Shown: positions 52,871 through 63,918 of the stretch, piece after piece
Numbering within the stretch: the stretch's first letter is position 1
Layout: each line of letters starts with the position of its first letter
From: an uncultured Gammaproteobacteria bacterium
GTDB taxonomy: Bacteria > Pseudomonadota > Gammaproteobacteria > GCA-001735895
Assembly: GCA_947260025.1 (NCBI GenBank)
Contig: CAMYON010000029.1
Location: 1 to 64,000 of the forward strand
Direction of reading: 5' to 3'
Length of the DNA: 64,000 bases
Notes under the pieces: model-generated
What the model was told of the DNA's origin: nothing
Database searches by the model: none
The model's input: only the letters and a program-made list of their open reading frames with translations
Made by a program: the position numbers and the translations under genes

Positions 52871-53257
52871 TCAGCTTTCGAGACGCTCGAAGATCTTTTC
52901 GATCTTTTGTTGCAGCGTCGACGCGGTAAAGGGTTTTACGACATAACCATCGACACCGGCGTCGGCGGCGATCGCGATCTTCTCGCGTTTGGCCTCCGCG
53001 GTTACCATTAACACCGGAATATCGCACAGTTGCTCGTCCGAGCGCAGTGTCTTGAGCAGGGTGAGCCCGTCCATGCCCGGCATATACCAGTCGGTCACGA
53101 GGAAATCGAACTTGCCTGATTTAAGCATCGGCAAGGCGCTCTGCCCGTCGTCCGCCTCGGCCGTATTGTTAAAGCCCAGATCGTGCAGCAGGTTCTTGAT
53201 AATACCCCGCATGGTCGAAAAATCGTCAACCACGAGAATTTTCATGTTTTTATCCAT
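52871..53257 (-). CDS. cheY: Chemotaxis response regulator CheY
   Basis: [56 protein letters not shown]. Confidence 0.95.
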   Translation of the reverse strand: MDKNMKILVVDDFSTMRGIIKNLLHDLGFNNTAEADDGQSALPMLKSGKFDFLVTDWYMPGMDGLTLLKTLRSDEQLCDIPVLMVTAEAKREKIAIAADAGVDGYVVKPFTASTLQQKIEKIFERLES

Positions 53258-53396
53258 GCAACCGATCCACGGTCAGGCTGCATAGTGCCGATATCGAAAA
53301 AATCGGTTGCTGCAATTGCAGCGGCGAGGGAAATAAACTGAATTCGATTTTCATCTGTCGGGCGCGGGTTTTCTGTCCGAGACGACGTTAGCACGC

Positions 53397-54125
53397 TTAG
53401 CCAGATTTGCTCCACTCCGCCATGCGCGACTTGATGCGCAGCAGAGCCTGCCCGTGCAGTTGGCAAATCCGGGATTCGGTAACGTCCAGGATTTCGCCGA
53501 TCTCGCGGAAATTGAGTTCGTCGTCGTAATACAGGGACATTACCAGTTGCTCCTTTTCCGGCAGCAAGCGAATACTACCGGCCAGCTGTCGCTGGTACTC
53601 GTCACTGCTCAGGGCTTCTTCCGGGGTTTGCTCCGACGAGCTCGGAATGGCGGCATCCTGCGTGTTGTCCTCCATCGTGTCGATGCTGTAAATGCGAGAC
53701 GACGACGAATCGATCAGGATTTGATGATACTCGCTGAGACCGATGCCGAGCGCCTGCGCGACGTCGATATCCCTGGCGTCCTCGCCGGTTTCGTTTTCAA
53801 TCTTGCGAATCGCGTCGGTCACCGAGCGAAACTTGCGATGTACCGACCTCGGCGTCCAGTCGGAGCGGCGAATCTCGTCGATCATGGACCCGCGAATCCG
53901 AATTCCGGCGAAGGTTTCGAAACTGGCCCCCATTTCAGGGTTGAAATTGCTGGCAGCCTCCAGCAAGCCGACCATGCCGGCCTGGATCAGGTCGTCGACC
54001 TGCACCGTCGGCGGCAGGCGATTGAGCAAATGGTAAGCAATGCGCTTTACCAGCGAGGCATGACGAATAATCTGGTCTTCTGCGCCCAGATTTTCGACTT
54101 CGGCATACATCGCATGACCGTTCAC
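53397..54125 (-). CDS. fliA: Flagellar sigma factor FliA
   Basis: IRHASLVKRIAYHLLNRLPPTVQVDDLIQAGMVGLLEAA; RGSMIDEIRRSDWTPRSVHRK. Confidence 0.96.
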   Translation of the reverse strand: MNGHAMYAEVENLGAEDQIIRHASLVKRIAYHLLNRLPPTVQVDDLIQAGMVGLLEAASNFNPEMGASFETFAGIRIRGSMIDEIRRSDWTPRSVHRKFRSVTDAIRKIENETGEDARDIDVAQALGIGLSEYHQILIDSSSSRIYSIDTMEDNTQDAAIPSSSEQTPEEALSSDEYQRQLAGSIRLLPEKEQLVMSLYYDDELNFREIGEILDVTESRICQLHGQALLRIKSRMAEWSKSG

Positions 54126-54982
54126 AGTCGCTCTTCCTGCGCACTGTAATTCACCAGGCGCTCGATGAAAAATTCCAGATGTCCTTCCATGGAGCTAGGG
54201 ATCGGCCACTGCTGGGTCTTCTTGGCAATCTGCTTGAAAGCGGTTGCCGACTGGCTGCGCGGAAACGCCTCGACCACGGCTTTCTGCTTCTGCACTGCCT
54301 TCTTAAGGTTCTCGTCATAGGGAATACAGCCGAGATAGTCGAGGGTGACATCCAGAAAACGCTCCGACACTCGCGCCAGCTTGTTATAAAGCTCACGCCC
54401 CTGGCTGGCGCCATGCGCCTGGTTGGCCAGCACATGGAAACGCTCCACGCCGTAATCGCGATTCATGACCTTGATCATGGCGTAGGCGTCGGTAATCGAT
54501 GCCGGCTCGTCGCAGACCACGACGATGACCTCGCGCGCGGCGCGCGTGTAGCTGACGACGCTGTCGGACAAACCCGCGGCGGTATCGATCAGCAGGGTGT
54601 CCACCGGCTCGGTCAGCTCGGAGAAAGAGCGAATCACGCCGGCGTTTTGCGCCGGGGTCAGATCCGACATCGTCGCAACGCCAGAGGATGCGGGAACAAT
54701 CTTGATCCCCGCCGGGCCGTCGATAAGAGTTTCCTCCAGCGAACATTCGCCGTTGATGACGTGCGACAGGTTGAGACCGGGGCTCAATCCAAGCAGCACG
54801 TCGATATTGGCAAGTCCCATGTCCGCATCCATTACCATGACGCGCTCGCCGTTTTTCGCCAGCGTTACCGCGAGGTTGATGGTAACGTTACTTTTACCGA
54901 CGCCGCCCTTGCCGCTGGTAACCGCAATCACCCGCACCGGGTGCTGCGATTTCATCTGTCTTATACCTTGCGCCTGATCCAT
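54122..54982 (-). CDS. flhG: Flagellar number regulator FlhG/FleN (MinD-like ATPase)
   Basis: VIAVTSGKGGVGKSNVTINLAVTLAKNGERVMVMDADMGLANIDVLLG. Confidence 0.95.
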   Translation of the reverse strand: MDQAQGIRQMKSQHPVRVIAVTSGKGGVGKSNVTINLAVTLAKNGERVMVMDADMGLANIDVLLGLSPGLNLSHVINGECSLEETLIDGPAGIKIVPASSGVATMSDLTPAQNAGVIRSFSELTEPVDTLLIDTAAGLSDSVVSYTRAAREVIVVVCDEPASITDAYAMIKVMNRDYGVERFHVLANQAHGASQGRELYNKLARVSERFLDVTLDYLGCIPYDENLKKAVQKQKAVVEAFPRSQSATAFKQIAKKTQQWPIPSSMEGHLEFFIERLVNYSAQEERL

Positions 54983-54990
54983 GTGATTAC

Positions 54991-56472
54991 CTATGCCTGA
55001 TTCTTGTTGATGATGTGGTTATAACGCAGCGCCAGCGCTTCCTGGTCGAAATGCTCACCAAACTGCTGCATCAGCGACACCGCCCGGCTGATCAGGCGAT
55101 GACTCTTGGCAGGTTCCAGGTCTTCCGGCACCTGCTGCCCGGTACCGCAGTAAGCCAGCACCAGTTGATGGCGAATCGATGCGGTAATTATTCCGCCCAG
55201 GCTGGCGGCCTCGTCCAGCTTGGTGACGATAGCGCCCGCCAGTTTCACCTTTTTAAAATTGAGAATGGTCTGGTTCAGCGCCGCCAGCTGCGTGTTTGCA
55301 GACAGCACCAGGTAGGGCTTGATCTGCGGCGCGCCCGCCTGCAGACGATGGAACTGCTCACTTAAACGCAGATCGCGCTGGCTCATGCCCGCGGTATCGA
55401 TCAGCACCAGCTTCTTGTCGGACAGCATGTCCAGCCGATCGCAAAGTTCTTCGCTGTTGCCCGCGGTCAGCAGCGGTACCTCCAGCAGACGAGCGTAATG
55501 CTGCAATTGCTCCTGGGCGCCAATGCGAAACTGGTCGGTGCTAATCATTGCCACCGAGCGCTTGCCGTGCAGGTGCGCAAACCGCGCCGCGAGCTTGGCA
55601 ATCGTCGTCGTTTTACCGACCCCGGTTGATCCCACCAGCGCGATACGGCCGCCCTCGGCCAGCAGATCGCGGCGGTTGATCGGTAGGCAGCGCGCAATAA
55701 TGCCGAGCGCCTGCTGCCAGACCTTGTGCGGCTCGTCGTCCAGCTTGTCCAGGTGCGACAGCACCGTTTCGCAAACATCGGAGCCCAGTCCCATCTCTGA
55801 CATCAGGTTGAGCAACACGGTGCGCACCGGGTGCTTCTGGCTGAAACGATCCCACTGCAGTACCGAAAGCTGGCTTTCCATCAAATCACGCAGATTTTGC
55901 AGTTCGCTCTTGACCTCATCGATGACCGGCTTTTTTGCGACCGCCGGAGGCTGTCGTTTTCTAGTCGCGGTTTTCTTGACCTGCGGCTTTGCAGCAGCCG
56001 GCCGGCTAGACGCAGCCGGCTTGCGATGCGCTGGCGCTGGGCGCGCGGCCGGTTTGTCAGCCTGTTTGCGAATCGGCTGTTGCTGGATCTGGCTGACGGG
56101 CGCGGCGCTCGGCGCCTGGGCGATCTGCGCCACCTGGGTCGGTGAAGACTGCGCCTGGCGGCGCCCGGCGGGCACCGGTCCCAACGTCGGCTCTTTGCGA
56201 CCGTCATTCAGGATGGAGCCTACCCAGGCATCGCTGGCAACGTCGCTGGCCGCGCTGGCGACCGGGGCTACCGGCGGCCTCGACGGCTGCGGGGCTGGTG
56301 CACTATCGGCCATATTCGACAGCGCCAGCTCGTCGTAATCCATCGCGGAGAGGATTTCGACTCCTCCCGGCACTTTCTTGTTGCCGAGAATGACGGCGTC
56401 GGGGCCCTGCTCCTGCTTTACCAGCTGCAGCGCCTCGCGCATGGTCGGTGCAAATGTTCGTTTAATTCTCAT
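54991..56472 (-). CDS. flhF: Flagellar SRP-like GTPase FlhF
   Basis: MRIKRTFAPTMREALQLVKQEQGPDAVILGNKKV; VGSTGVGKTTTIAKLAARF. Confidence 0.96.
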   Translation of the reverse strand: MRIKRTFAPTMREALQLVKQEQGPDAVILGNKKVPGGVEILSAMDYDELALSNMADSAPAPQPSRPPVAPVASAASDVASDAWVGSILNDGRKEPTLGPVPAGRRQAQSSPTQVAQIAQAPSAAPVSQIQQQPIRKQADKPAARPAPAHRKPAASSRPAAAKPQVKKTATRKRQPPAVAKKPVIDEVKSELQNLRDLMESQLSVLQWDRFSQKHPVRTVLLNLMSEMGLGSDVCETVLSHLDKLDDEPHKVWQQALGIIARCLPINRRDLLAEGGRIALVGSTGVGKTTTIAKLAARFAHLHGKRSVAMISTDQFRIGAQEQLQHYARLLEVPLLTAGNSEELCDRLDMLSDKKLVLIDTAGMSQRDLRLSEQFHRLQAGAPQIKPYLVLSANTQLAALNQTILNFKKVKLAGAIVTKLDEAASLGGIITASIRHQLVLAYCGTGQQVPEDLEPAKSHRLISRAVSLMQQFGEHFDQEALALRYNHIINKNQA

Positions 56473-58565
56473 TACCAGTCCTCACTTCACTCTGGGACTC
56501 CGGCGCGCCGATGTTGGCGACGACCCGCAGTTGCTTGTCATCCGGTACTTCGTCATAGCTCAGCACGTGCAGCCCCGGAATCGCGTGGCGCACCATCCGC
56601 GCCAACATGGTCCTGAGACTTTGCGACACCAGCAATACCGCGACTTCACCGCGCGCCTGCTGGTTTTCCGATGCCTGTTTCAACGAGCTATGTATCATTT
56701 GTGCCATCCCCGGCTCCAACGCCATGACGCTACCGTCCTGACTCTGTACAGACTGAAGCAAAATCTGTTCCAACGAGGGGTGTAAAGTCATGACAGTAAG
56801 CTCTGAAGCCATTCCGTAGATGTTTTGCACAATCTGACGGCCCAGGCTGATGCGTACCTGGGCGCTGAGGACGCCGGCATCTTGACTCTTGCTGCCGTGT
56901 TCTGCCAATGTTTCGGCGATCGTGCGTAAATCGCGTATTGCAATCTGCTCCTGCAGCAGGTTTTGCAGGACCTTGACGATGACGCTGAGTTCGAGCGGTT
57001 TCGGCGTCAGGCCATCGACCAGCTTGGGCGAACTGCGCTTTAGCACGTCGAGTAACTCCTGCACTTCCTCGTGACCGATCAATTCATGCGCGTTATCCTG
57101 CAATAGCTGGCTCAAATGGGTCGCGATTACGGTCGACGCGTCGACTACGGTGTAACCCAGCGTTTGCGCATGATCGCGCTGCGACGGCTCGATCCAGTAG
57201 GCATCCAGCCCGAAAGCCGGATCCTTGGTCGGGGTACCGCTGAGTTCGCCGTAGACCGTTCCCGGGTTGATCGCCAGATCACGGTTGGGCAGTACCTCGG
57301 CTTCCCCCATCGGAACTCCGAGCAGACTGAGGCGATAGCTGTTCGGCGACAGGTCGAGATTGTCACGGATATGCACCGGCTGGATCAGAAACCCCAGTTC
57401 CTGCGACAGTTTCTTGCGTACACCCTTGATACGCGTCATCAATTCGCCGCCCTGGCGCACATCCACCAGCGGAATCAGGCCGTAACCGACCTCGAGACCG
57501 ATGATGTCGACGGTCTGCACGTCATCCCAGCTTAATTCGCGCTGCTCGGGCCGCGGTTCCACTTCTTCCGGCTCGACCTCCACCAGTTCGCCGCGCCGTT
57601 GCCGGCGGTGCAGCGTGTAGGCCAGCCCGCCGCCGATCGCGGCAATCGTCAAAAACGCGACGTTAGGCATGCCGGGAATCAGCCCAAGCAGCGCGATAAT
57701 GCTGGCTGCCACCACCAGTGCGCGCGGATTATCGAACATCTGGCTGAAAACCTGGCTCGACATCGCTTCCGAATTGGATACCCGGGTGACGATGATTGCG
57801 GTCGCGGTTGACAACACCAGCGACGGGATCTGTGCCACCAGGCCGTCGCCGATCGTCAACAGGGTGTAATTGCGCATCGCCACTCCAGGTTCGAGATCAT
57901 GCTGAAACACGCCGATCGAAAGTCCGCCGATAATATTGATGAACAGGATCAGGATGCCGGCGATGGCGTCACCGCGCACGAACTTGCTGGCACCATCCAT
58001 GGAACCGTAGAAATCCGCCTCCTGGGCAATCTCGGTACGGCGCTGGCGCGCCTCGTCCTGGCTGCATAGTCCGGCGTTCAGATCGGCGTCGATCGCCATT
58101 TGCTTGCCGGGCATGGCGTCGAGGGTAAAGCGCGCACTGACTTCCGACACGCGTCCGGCACCCTTGGTGACAACCACGAAGTTGATGATTACCAGGATGG
58201 CGAACACCACCAGGCCAACCGCATAGTTGCCACCGATAGGCCTCTATCACCTTGCCCGCGGCCGCTGTACCGGTATGCCCTTCCAGCAGCACCACGCGCG
58301 TCGAAGCGATGTTCAAGGCCAGCCGCAGCAGGGTCGCCACCAGCAGGATGGTTGGGAACACGGTGAAGTCGAGCGGCCGCAGCGCGTATACCGACACCAG
58401 CAGCACCACCAGCCCGAAGGCGATGTTGAACGTGAACAGCATGTCCAGCGCCATCGGCGGCAGCGGTATCACCACCATTGCCAGCATCATGATGACGATC
58501 AGTGGCGCACCCAGGCCCTGGGGATTGAGCCCCCTGAGTTGTGCGGTTAACGTATCTCCGGCCAT
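56462..58565 (-). pseudogene. flhA: Flagellar export gate FlhA, reading frame interrupted
   Basis: N-terminus in ORF 57969-58565 up to EGHTGTAAAGKVIEA; remainder in another frame (GGNYAVGLVVFAILVIINFVVVTKGAGRVSEVSARFTLDAMPGKQMAID...) ; switch near 58235. Confidence 0.88.
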
Positions 58566-58581
58566 TTATCGTGCTCCTGTA

Positions 58582-59712
58582 TCAGGCTTGTTCGTCGGTT
58601 GGCATATAGGGATCGGGGCGCTCGGGCATCTCGGATCCATGCTCACGCGCGAGGCGTAACTGGAAAACAAAAGCCAGCACCTGGGCCACGGCAAAATAGA
58701 GATGCGACGGAATTTCCTGGTCGATCTTGCAGTTGGCGTAGAGCGCGCGCGCCAGCGGCGGCGCTTCGAAAATCTCGATGTCGTGGAAGGCGGCAATTTC
58801 CCGGATCTTGAGCGCGATCAAATCCCTGCCCATCGCCAGCACCAGCGGCGCCGCCATATTGTCGTTATCGTATTTCAGCGCCACCGCGTAATGCGTCGGG
58901 TTGGTGATGATGACGTCGGCATCGGGCACCGCTTCCATCATGCGGCGTTGCGCCATTTCCTGCTGCACCTGGCGAACGCGGGACTTGACCTCGGGTTTAC
59001 CTTCGGTGTCTTTCATTTCGTCGCGCACTTCCTGCAGCGTCATTTTCAGCTTTTGCGAGTGATCCCACAGCTGGAACGGCACATCGATAGCGGCGATCAA
59101 TATCAACGTCGAAGACACCACCAGGAAGCTCAACCCGATCAACCAGGCACCGTTCTGCAGCGCCAGCGACAGCGACTGAGCACCCAGCCCGAGAAAATCA
59201 TCGGACTTGCTCCACAGGAACGTTATCGCTACCACCGAAACCACGAGGAACTTGGCCATCGCCTTGATCAATTCCATCAAACCCTTTGACGAAAACATGC
59301 GTTTGAAACCGTTGATCGGATTGATGCGATCGGTTTTGAACGCCATGGCCTCGACGCTGAAGGCCCAGCCGCCGATCGCCAGCGGCGTGAATATCGCAAC
59401 CACCGTCATCAGCAATATGAACGGCCCGATCCCGGCCAGGGCATCGGAAACCGCAAGGGAAAAGCGCTCCAGCAGGGTTTGCTGGGAAAAAACTTCCGCG
59501 CGCGTCAGGGTAAACCCGCGCGCCATGAAACCCGAGATACTGGCAATCATGTGCGAACCCATGAACAGCAGCCCGAGCGCACCGAACACCATTACCGTCA
59601 TGCTGTTGAGTTCCTTGGAGCGCGGTACCTGACCCTTTTTCTTCGCGTCGCGAAGTTTTTTCGGGGTTGGTTGTTCGGTCTTTTCCTGACCGGAGTCGCT
59701 TTCGCTCGCCAT
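58582..59712 (-). CDS. flhB: Flagellar export protein FlhB
   Basis: EKTEQPTPKKLRDAKKKGQVPRSKEL; ADVIITNPTHYAVAL. Confidence 0.96.
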   Translation of the reverse strand: MASESDSGQEKTEQPTPKKLRDAKKKGQVPRSKELNSMTVMVFGALGLLFMGSHMIASISGFMARGFTLTRAEVFSQQTLLERFSLAVSDALAGIGPFILLMTVVAIFTPLAIGGWAFSVEAMAFKTDRINPINGFKRMFSSKGLMELIKAMAKFLVVSVVAITFLWSKSDDFLGLGAQSLSLALQNGAWLIGLSFLVVSSTLILIAAIDVPFQLWDHSQKLKMTLQEVRDEMKDTEGKPEVKSRVRQVQQEMAQRRMMEAVPDADVIITNPTHYAVALKYDNDNMAAPLVLAMGRDLIALKIREIAAFHDIEIFEAPPLARALYANCKIDQEIPSHLYFAVAQVLAFVFQLRLAREHGSEMPERPDPYMPTDEQA

Positions 59713-59722
59713 CGCCGTGTCC

Positions 59723-60502
59723 TCAGGGAGTTACTATCGATTGCGACAGCTGCATCGCCTGCAGCATCATCTGGTTGATGCGCGGCAGGAATCCCGGCAG
59801 CACCAGTAACAATATGATGAAGCCCATGAACATGGTCACCGGGAAACCGACCGAAAAAATATTGAGCTGCGGCGCGGCCCGCGTCATGACGCCCATCGAA
59901 AGCGTAATCACCAGCATCGAAATCAGTGCTGGAATCGCCACCCACAGGGCGCCGATAAACATTTGGCTGCCCCAGGCAAACAGCGCCCAGAAACTGTCGC
60001 GCCCGACACCGGTGGGCGATATCGGCAGGGACTCGAAGCTGCTGACGACCAGCTGGATCAAGGTCAGGTGTCCGCCCAACGCCAGAAACAGTAGCGTGCC
60101 GATGATTATCAGAAACTGCGATATCACCGGCACGTTAACGCCGTTGGTCGGATCGACCATGGAAGCGAAACCGAGCCCCATACTCATTGCAATCGCTTCA
60201 CCGGCGATCATCAACGCACCAAACACCAGCTGCAGCGTGAAGCCCATCGACAGGCCGATCAGGATCTGTTGTACAGAAACCAGTAGCCCCTCGAGCGACA
60301 GCGCTTCGACCTGCGGCATGTCGGGTAGCAGCGGTATCACCAGCACCGACAGCACGAAGGTGATAATGATTTTGACGCGAGTCGGCACCAGGCGGGTGCC
60401 AATTACCGGCATGGCTATCAGCATGGAACCGATGCGCATCATCGGCCAGATCAGTGAGCCGACGAAAGCGGTAGCCTGGGCGAAGTCGAAATCCATTCGC
60501 AC
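59723..60502 (-). CDS. fliR: Flagellar export protein FliR
   Basis: Multi-TM, LIGLSMGFTLQLVFGALMIAGEAIAMSMGLGFASMVDP. Confidence 0.95.
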   Translation of the reverse strand: MRMDFDFAQATAFVGSLIWPMMRIGSMLIAMPVIGTRLVPTRVKIIITFVLSVLVIPLLPDMPQVEALSLEGLLVSVQQILIGLSMGFTLQLVFGALMIAGEAIAMSMGLGFASMVDPTNGVNVPVISQFLIIIGTLLFLALGGHLTLIQLVVSSFESLPISPTGVGRDSFWALFAWGSQMFIGALWVAIPALISMLVITLSMGVMTRAAPQLNIFSVGFPVTMFMGFIILLLVLPGFLPRINQMMLQAMQLSQSIVTP

Positions 60503-60503
60503 A

Positions 60504-60773
60504 TCAACCGATCAGTCCGGGAATACTGAGGTAAAGACGCCGGGTGTAACTCAGTAACAGCTCCAGCATCCACGGCCCCGCAATCAGAACCGACAGTAAC
60601 AGAACCATCAGCTTGGGGATAAAACTCAGCGTCTGCTCGTTGATCGAAGTCGCGGCCTGGAACATACCGATCAACAGTCCGATACCCAGTGCGGACAGCA
60701 ACATCGGCGCAGAAATCATTGCGATCAGATAGAGCGCCTGTTGCGACAGGTCGATTACCTTGTCGGGAGTCAT
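60504..60773 (-). CDS. fliQ: Flagellar export protein FliQ
   Basis: 89 aa, IGLLIGMFQAATSINEQTLSFIPKLMVLL. Confidence 0.95.
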   Translation of the reverse strand: MTPDKVIDLSQQALYLIAMISAPMLLSALGIGLLIGMFQAATSINEQTLSFIPKLMVLLLSVLIAGPWMLELLLSYTRRLYLSIPGLIG

Positions 60774-60774
60774 C

Positions 60775-61518
60775 TCAGGCGCCCAACAGGAAGCTGGATG
60801 CCAGCGTTCCCATGATCAGGGCCCAGCCATCGACCATGACAAACAGCATCAGTTTGAACGGCAGCGACACGATCATCGGCGACAGCATCATCATACCCAT
60901 CGACATCAATACGCTGGCAACTACCAGGTCGATGATGACAAAAGGAATGAAAATCAGAAATCCGATCTGGAACGCGGTTTTAAGCTCGCTGGTGACAAAG
61001 GCCGGCATCAGCAGGGTGAGCGGCGTTTTTTCCGGGGACTCGATGTCGGTGACGCCAGCGATATCGGCGAACATGCGAATATCGGTTTCGCGCGTCTGCG
61101 CCAGCATGAAGGTCTTGAAAGGTTCGGTCGCCGCGCGCAGCGCATCCAGCGACGACAGGCTGCCGTCCATGTAAGGCTGAACCGCAAGCTGGTACACCTG
61201 GTCGAAAACCGGTGACATGATAAACAGTGTCAGAAACAGGGCCAGCCCGAGAATAATCTGGTTAGACGGGGTTTGCGCGGTACCCAGCGCCTGGCGCAGT
61301 ATCGACAGCACGATGATGATTCGAGTGAAGGATGTCATCATCAGCAGAATCGCCGGCAACAGTGTCAGCAGGGTCATCAACGCCAGGATTTCGAGGGTGA
61401 CGGTATAGGTTTGCCCGTCGCCACTGCCACCGTTGACCGAGATCGCGGGGATACCGATCGATTGTGCCTGCACCTCAGGCATCAGCAATAGCAGGATCAG
61501 GCCGGCCAGGTATTTCAT
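60775..61518 (-). CDS. fliP: Flagellar export protein FliP
   Basis: [41 protein letters not shown]. Confidence 0.97.
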   Translation of the reverse strand: MKYLAGLILLLLMPEVQAQSIGIPAISVNGGSGDGQTYTVTLEILALMTLLTLLPAILLMMTSFTRIIIVLSILRQALGTAQTPSNQIILGLALFLTLFIMSPVFDQVYQLAVQPYMDGSLSSLDALRAATEPFKTFMLAQTRETDIRMFADIAGVTDIESPEKTPLTLLMPAFVTSELKTAFQIGFLIFIPFVIIDLVVASVLMSMGMMMLSPMIVSLPFKLMLFVMVDGWALIMGTLASSFLLGA

Positions 61519-61937
61519 GACTTGTCCCGTTCACCCATCAGGCGATTAAGCTTGCTGGCGAAGGAAGCGCCAACCGCCGGCTGCTCCCCGGCCACTTCCA
61601 GCGGCTGCGACAGGGTATGCAGTTTCTCGATTTTGCCCGGCGTCAAGCCGACCAGGATCTGTTCTTCGCCGACCTGCAGCAGCACGATGCGATCGCGGGT
61701 GCCAATCGGAAGCCCGGCGATAATTTTAATCAGGCCGCTGTGCGAGCCCTGATTCAGGTTGAATTTCCTGACCAGCCAGGCCAGCAGGAAAATCAGTACC
61801 ACGATCAGAACCAGGCCGGCGCTGAGCTTCAGCAGGTAAGGCGACGACATCGGTTCCAGCGCACTGCCCGCCTGGTTCTCGGACTGCGCCAGCAGCGTGG
61901 CGGGTAGCCACCCAATTGCCAGTATCAACCAGCGCAT
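61515..61937 (-). CDS. fliO: Flagellar protein FliO
   Basis: Single [48 protein letters not shown]. Confidence 0.92.
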   Translation of the reverse strand: MRWLILAIGWLPATLLAQSENQAGSALEPMSSPYLLKLSAGLVLIVVLIFLLAWLVRKFNLNQGSHSGLIKIIAGLPIGTRDRIVLLQVGEEQILVGLTPGKIEKLHTLSQPLEVAGEQPAVGASFASKLNRLMGERDKS

Positions 61938-62362
61938 CAGCGTAGATTCTTGATCCGGTCGGCCGGACTGATCACGTCGGTCAGGCGAATACCGAACTTG
62001 TCGTTGACCACGACCACCTCGCCATGCGCCACCAGGGTGCCGTTTACCAGCACGTCCATCGGTTCGCCGGCAAGCCGGTCGAGCTCGACGATCGAGCCCT
62101 GGTTGAGCTGCAGCAGGTTACGAATGCTGAGCTGGGTGCGGCCGATCTCCATCGCGATGGTGACCGGTATGTCGAGAATGACGTCCAGCTTGACGTCGCC
62201 CGAATTGGGGGTCGAGGAATCGTTCAGCTGCTTGGCGGTTACCTGCTGGAAACCGTCGTCACCGGCCTCGCCGCCATCGGTGCCTCCCTGACCTTCCGTT
62301 GCCGCTGACAAGTCGGCGGCCATTGCATCCTGATCCACAGCTTGTTCTGTTTCAGTACTCAT
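61937..62362 (-). CDS. fliN: Flagellar motor switch protein FliN
   Basis: LDVILDIPVTIAMEIGRTQLSIRNLLQLNQGSIVELDRLAGEPMDVLVNGTLVAHGEVVVVNDKFGIRLTDVIS; start MSTETEQ. Confidence 0.96.
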   Translation of the reverse strand: MSTETEQAVDQDAMAADLSAATEGQGGTDGGEAGDDGFQQVTAKQLNDSSTPNSGDVKLDVILDIPVTIAMEIGRTQLSIRNLLQLNQGSIVELDRLAGEPMDVLVNGTLVAHGEVVVVNDKFGIRLTDVISPADRIKNLR

Positions 62363-62378
62363 ATCAGTCTCCTGCAGA

Positions 62379-63398
62379 CTATTCGGGTTGCGCAATTGCG
62401 CTCTTGATTTCTTCGTTGTCGGTATCGTGTATTTCCAGGATATCTTCGACCTTGACCGCGGTGTTGCCCTGGTGCTCGCCATACTGACCGCGGATAATCG
62501 GCATTTCCTCGGCCAGTAACACGACCTGCTCCGGCATATCGATAGGGATAATGTCACCAGCCCTGAAATTGATAAGCTCGGATACCGGTAACTGCTTTTC
62601 GATGAACAGCGCCTGCATATCTATCCTGGCGTGCATCAATTGTTCCTTGAGTAGAATCGCCCAGCGTTCGTCGACGTCGCCGCGGTCGCTCTGAACGCCG
62701 GCATCGAGCACCGTGCGAATCGGTTCGATCATCGAATACGGATAAATCACGTGCAGATCGCCGCCTCCGCCGTCGAGTTCGATATGAAAATTCGAAACCA
62801 CGATGACTTCGCTAGGGCTGACAACATTCGCCATATGCGGATTAACTTCGTGATCGTGGTAGCTGTAATCTACCGTCATTACCGGCGCCCAGGCTTTTAC
62901 CAGGTCGATGAAGCACATATGCACCACCTTCTCGATGACCCTGAGCTCGGTACTGGTAAATTCGCGGCCCTCGATGTTGGCGTTTATCTTGCCGTCGCCA
63001 CCGAAGAAGTTGTCTACCAGTATGAATACCAGTTTGGGATCGAGCATGATCAGCCCGGTGCCGCGCAATGGCGCCATCTTTATCATGCTCATGCTGGTAG
63101 GTGCGGGAAGCGTGTCGATGTATTCGGAGAACTTGATCATCTCGATGCCGTTACCCGAGATTTCCGGAGACTTGCGTAACATGTTGAAAAAGCTGACACG
63201 AAAATAACGCGCAAACCGGTCGTTAATCATTTCCAGGGTCGGCAGTCGCCCGCGAATAATTCGTTCCTGGTTATTGAAGTCGTACGCCCTGGCTTCGCCA
63301 TCGAACTCGTTGTCATCCGCAGAGGTATCGATCGCGCCCTCATCGACGCCTCCGAGCAAGGCATCAACTTCGTCCTGACTGAGAATATCAGTGCTCAA
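62379..63398 (-). CDS. fliM: Flagellar motor switch protein FliM
   Basis: ILSQDEVDALLGGVDEG; RGRLPTLEMINDRFARYFRVSFFNMLRK. Confidence 0.97.
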   Translation of the reverse strand: MSTDILSQDEVDALLGGVDEGAIDTSADDNEFDGEARAYDFNNQERIIRGRLPTLEMINDRFARYFRVSFFNMLRKSPEISGNGIEMIKFSEYIDTLPAPTSMSMIKMAPLRGTGLIMLDPKLVFILVDNFFGGDGKINANIEGREFTSTELRVIEKVVHMCFIDLVKAWAPVMTVDYSYHDHEVNPHMANVVSPSEVIVVSNFHIELDGGGGDLHVIYPYSMIEPIRTVLDAGVQSDRGDVDERWAILLKEQLMHARIDMQALFIEKQLPVSELINFRAGDIIPIDMPEQVVLLAEEMPIIRGQYGEHQGNTAVKVEDILEIHDTDNEEIKSAIAQPE

Positions 63399-63408
63399 GC
63401 TGACCCCC

Positions 63409-63918
63409 TTATTGCATCACGAAACTGGTGAAAAAAACGTTGTCGACTTCGCCACCCGAACCATGTTCATTGATGACTGTCTGCACCGTTTCAAGCGCCG
63501 ATTGCTGCAGGCGTTCCTTGCCGTCGGGCGCGCGCAGCTCGGCTGACTTCTGTTGACCGAACAGCACCAACAGGTTGTTGCGAATCAGCGGCTTGTGTTT
63601 CTCCAGTTCCTCGGCGACGTCGTCGTTGAAGGTCAGCACCTGCATCGATATTTGCAGGAAGCCGACCGGATCTTCCGGTGCCAGGTTGACGGTAAAGGCC
63701 GGTTTCAGCTCGACGTAGCTGGGATCACCGCGAGAAATTTCGACTTCCTCCTCGACTTCGGCCTCGGCGCTGTCGCCACCGCCGCCGACAATCAGCAGCG
63801 TGCCTCCAATCGAACCGACAACCAGTACCAGCGCACCAACGATAATCAAGATCAGCTTCAACTTGCCGCTTTTCGCCGGTTCTGCTTCCGCGTCCGCCTG
63901 CTTCTCTTCTTCCGCCAT
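63409..63918 (-). CDS. fliL: Flagellar basal-body protein FliL
   Basis: Single TM after acidic/Lys N-terminus; YVELKPAFTVNL; SAELRAPDGKERLQQSALETVQ. Confidence 0.92.
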   Translation of the reverse strand: MAEEEKQADAEAEPAKSGKLKLILIIVGALVLVVGSIGGTLLIVGGGGDSAEAEVEEEVEISRGDPSYVELKPAFTVNLAPEDPVGFLQISMQVLTFNDDVAEELEKHKPLIRNNLLVLFGQQKSAELRAPDGKERLQQSALETVQTVINEHGSGGEVDNVFFTSFVMQ

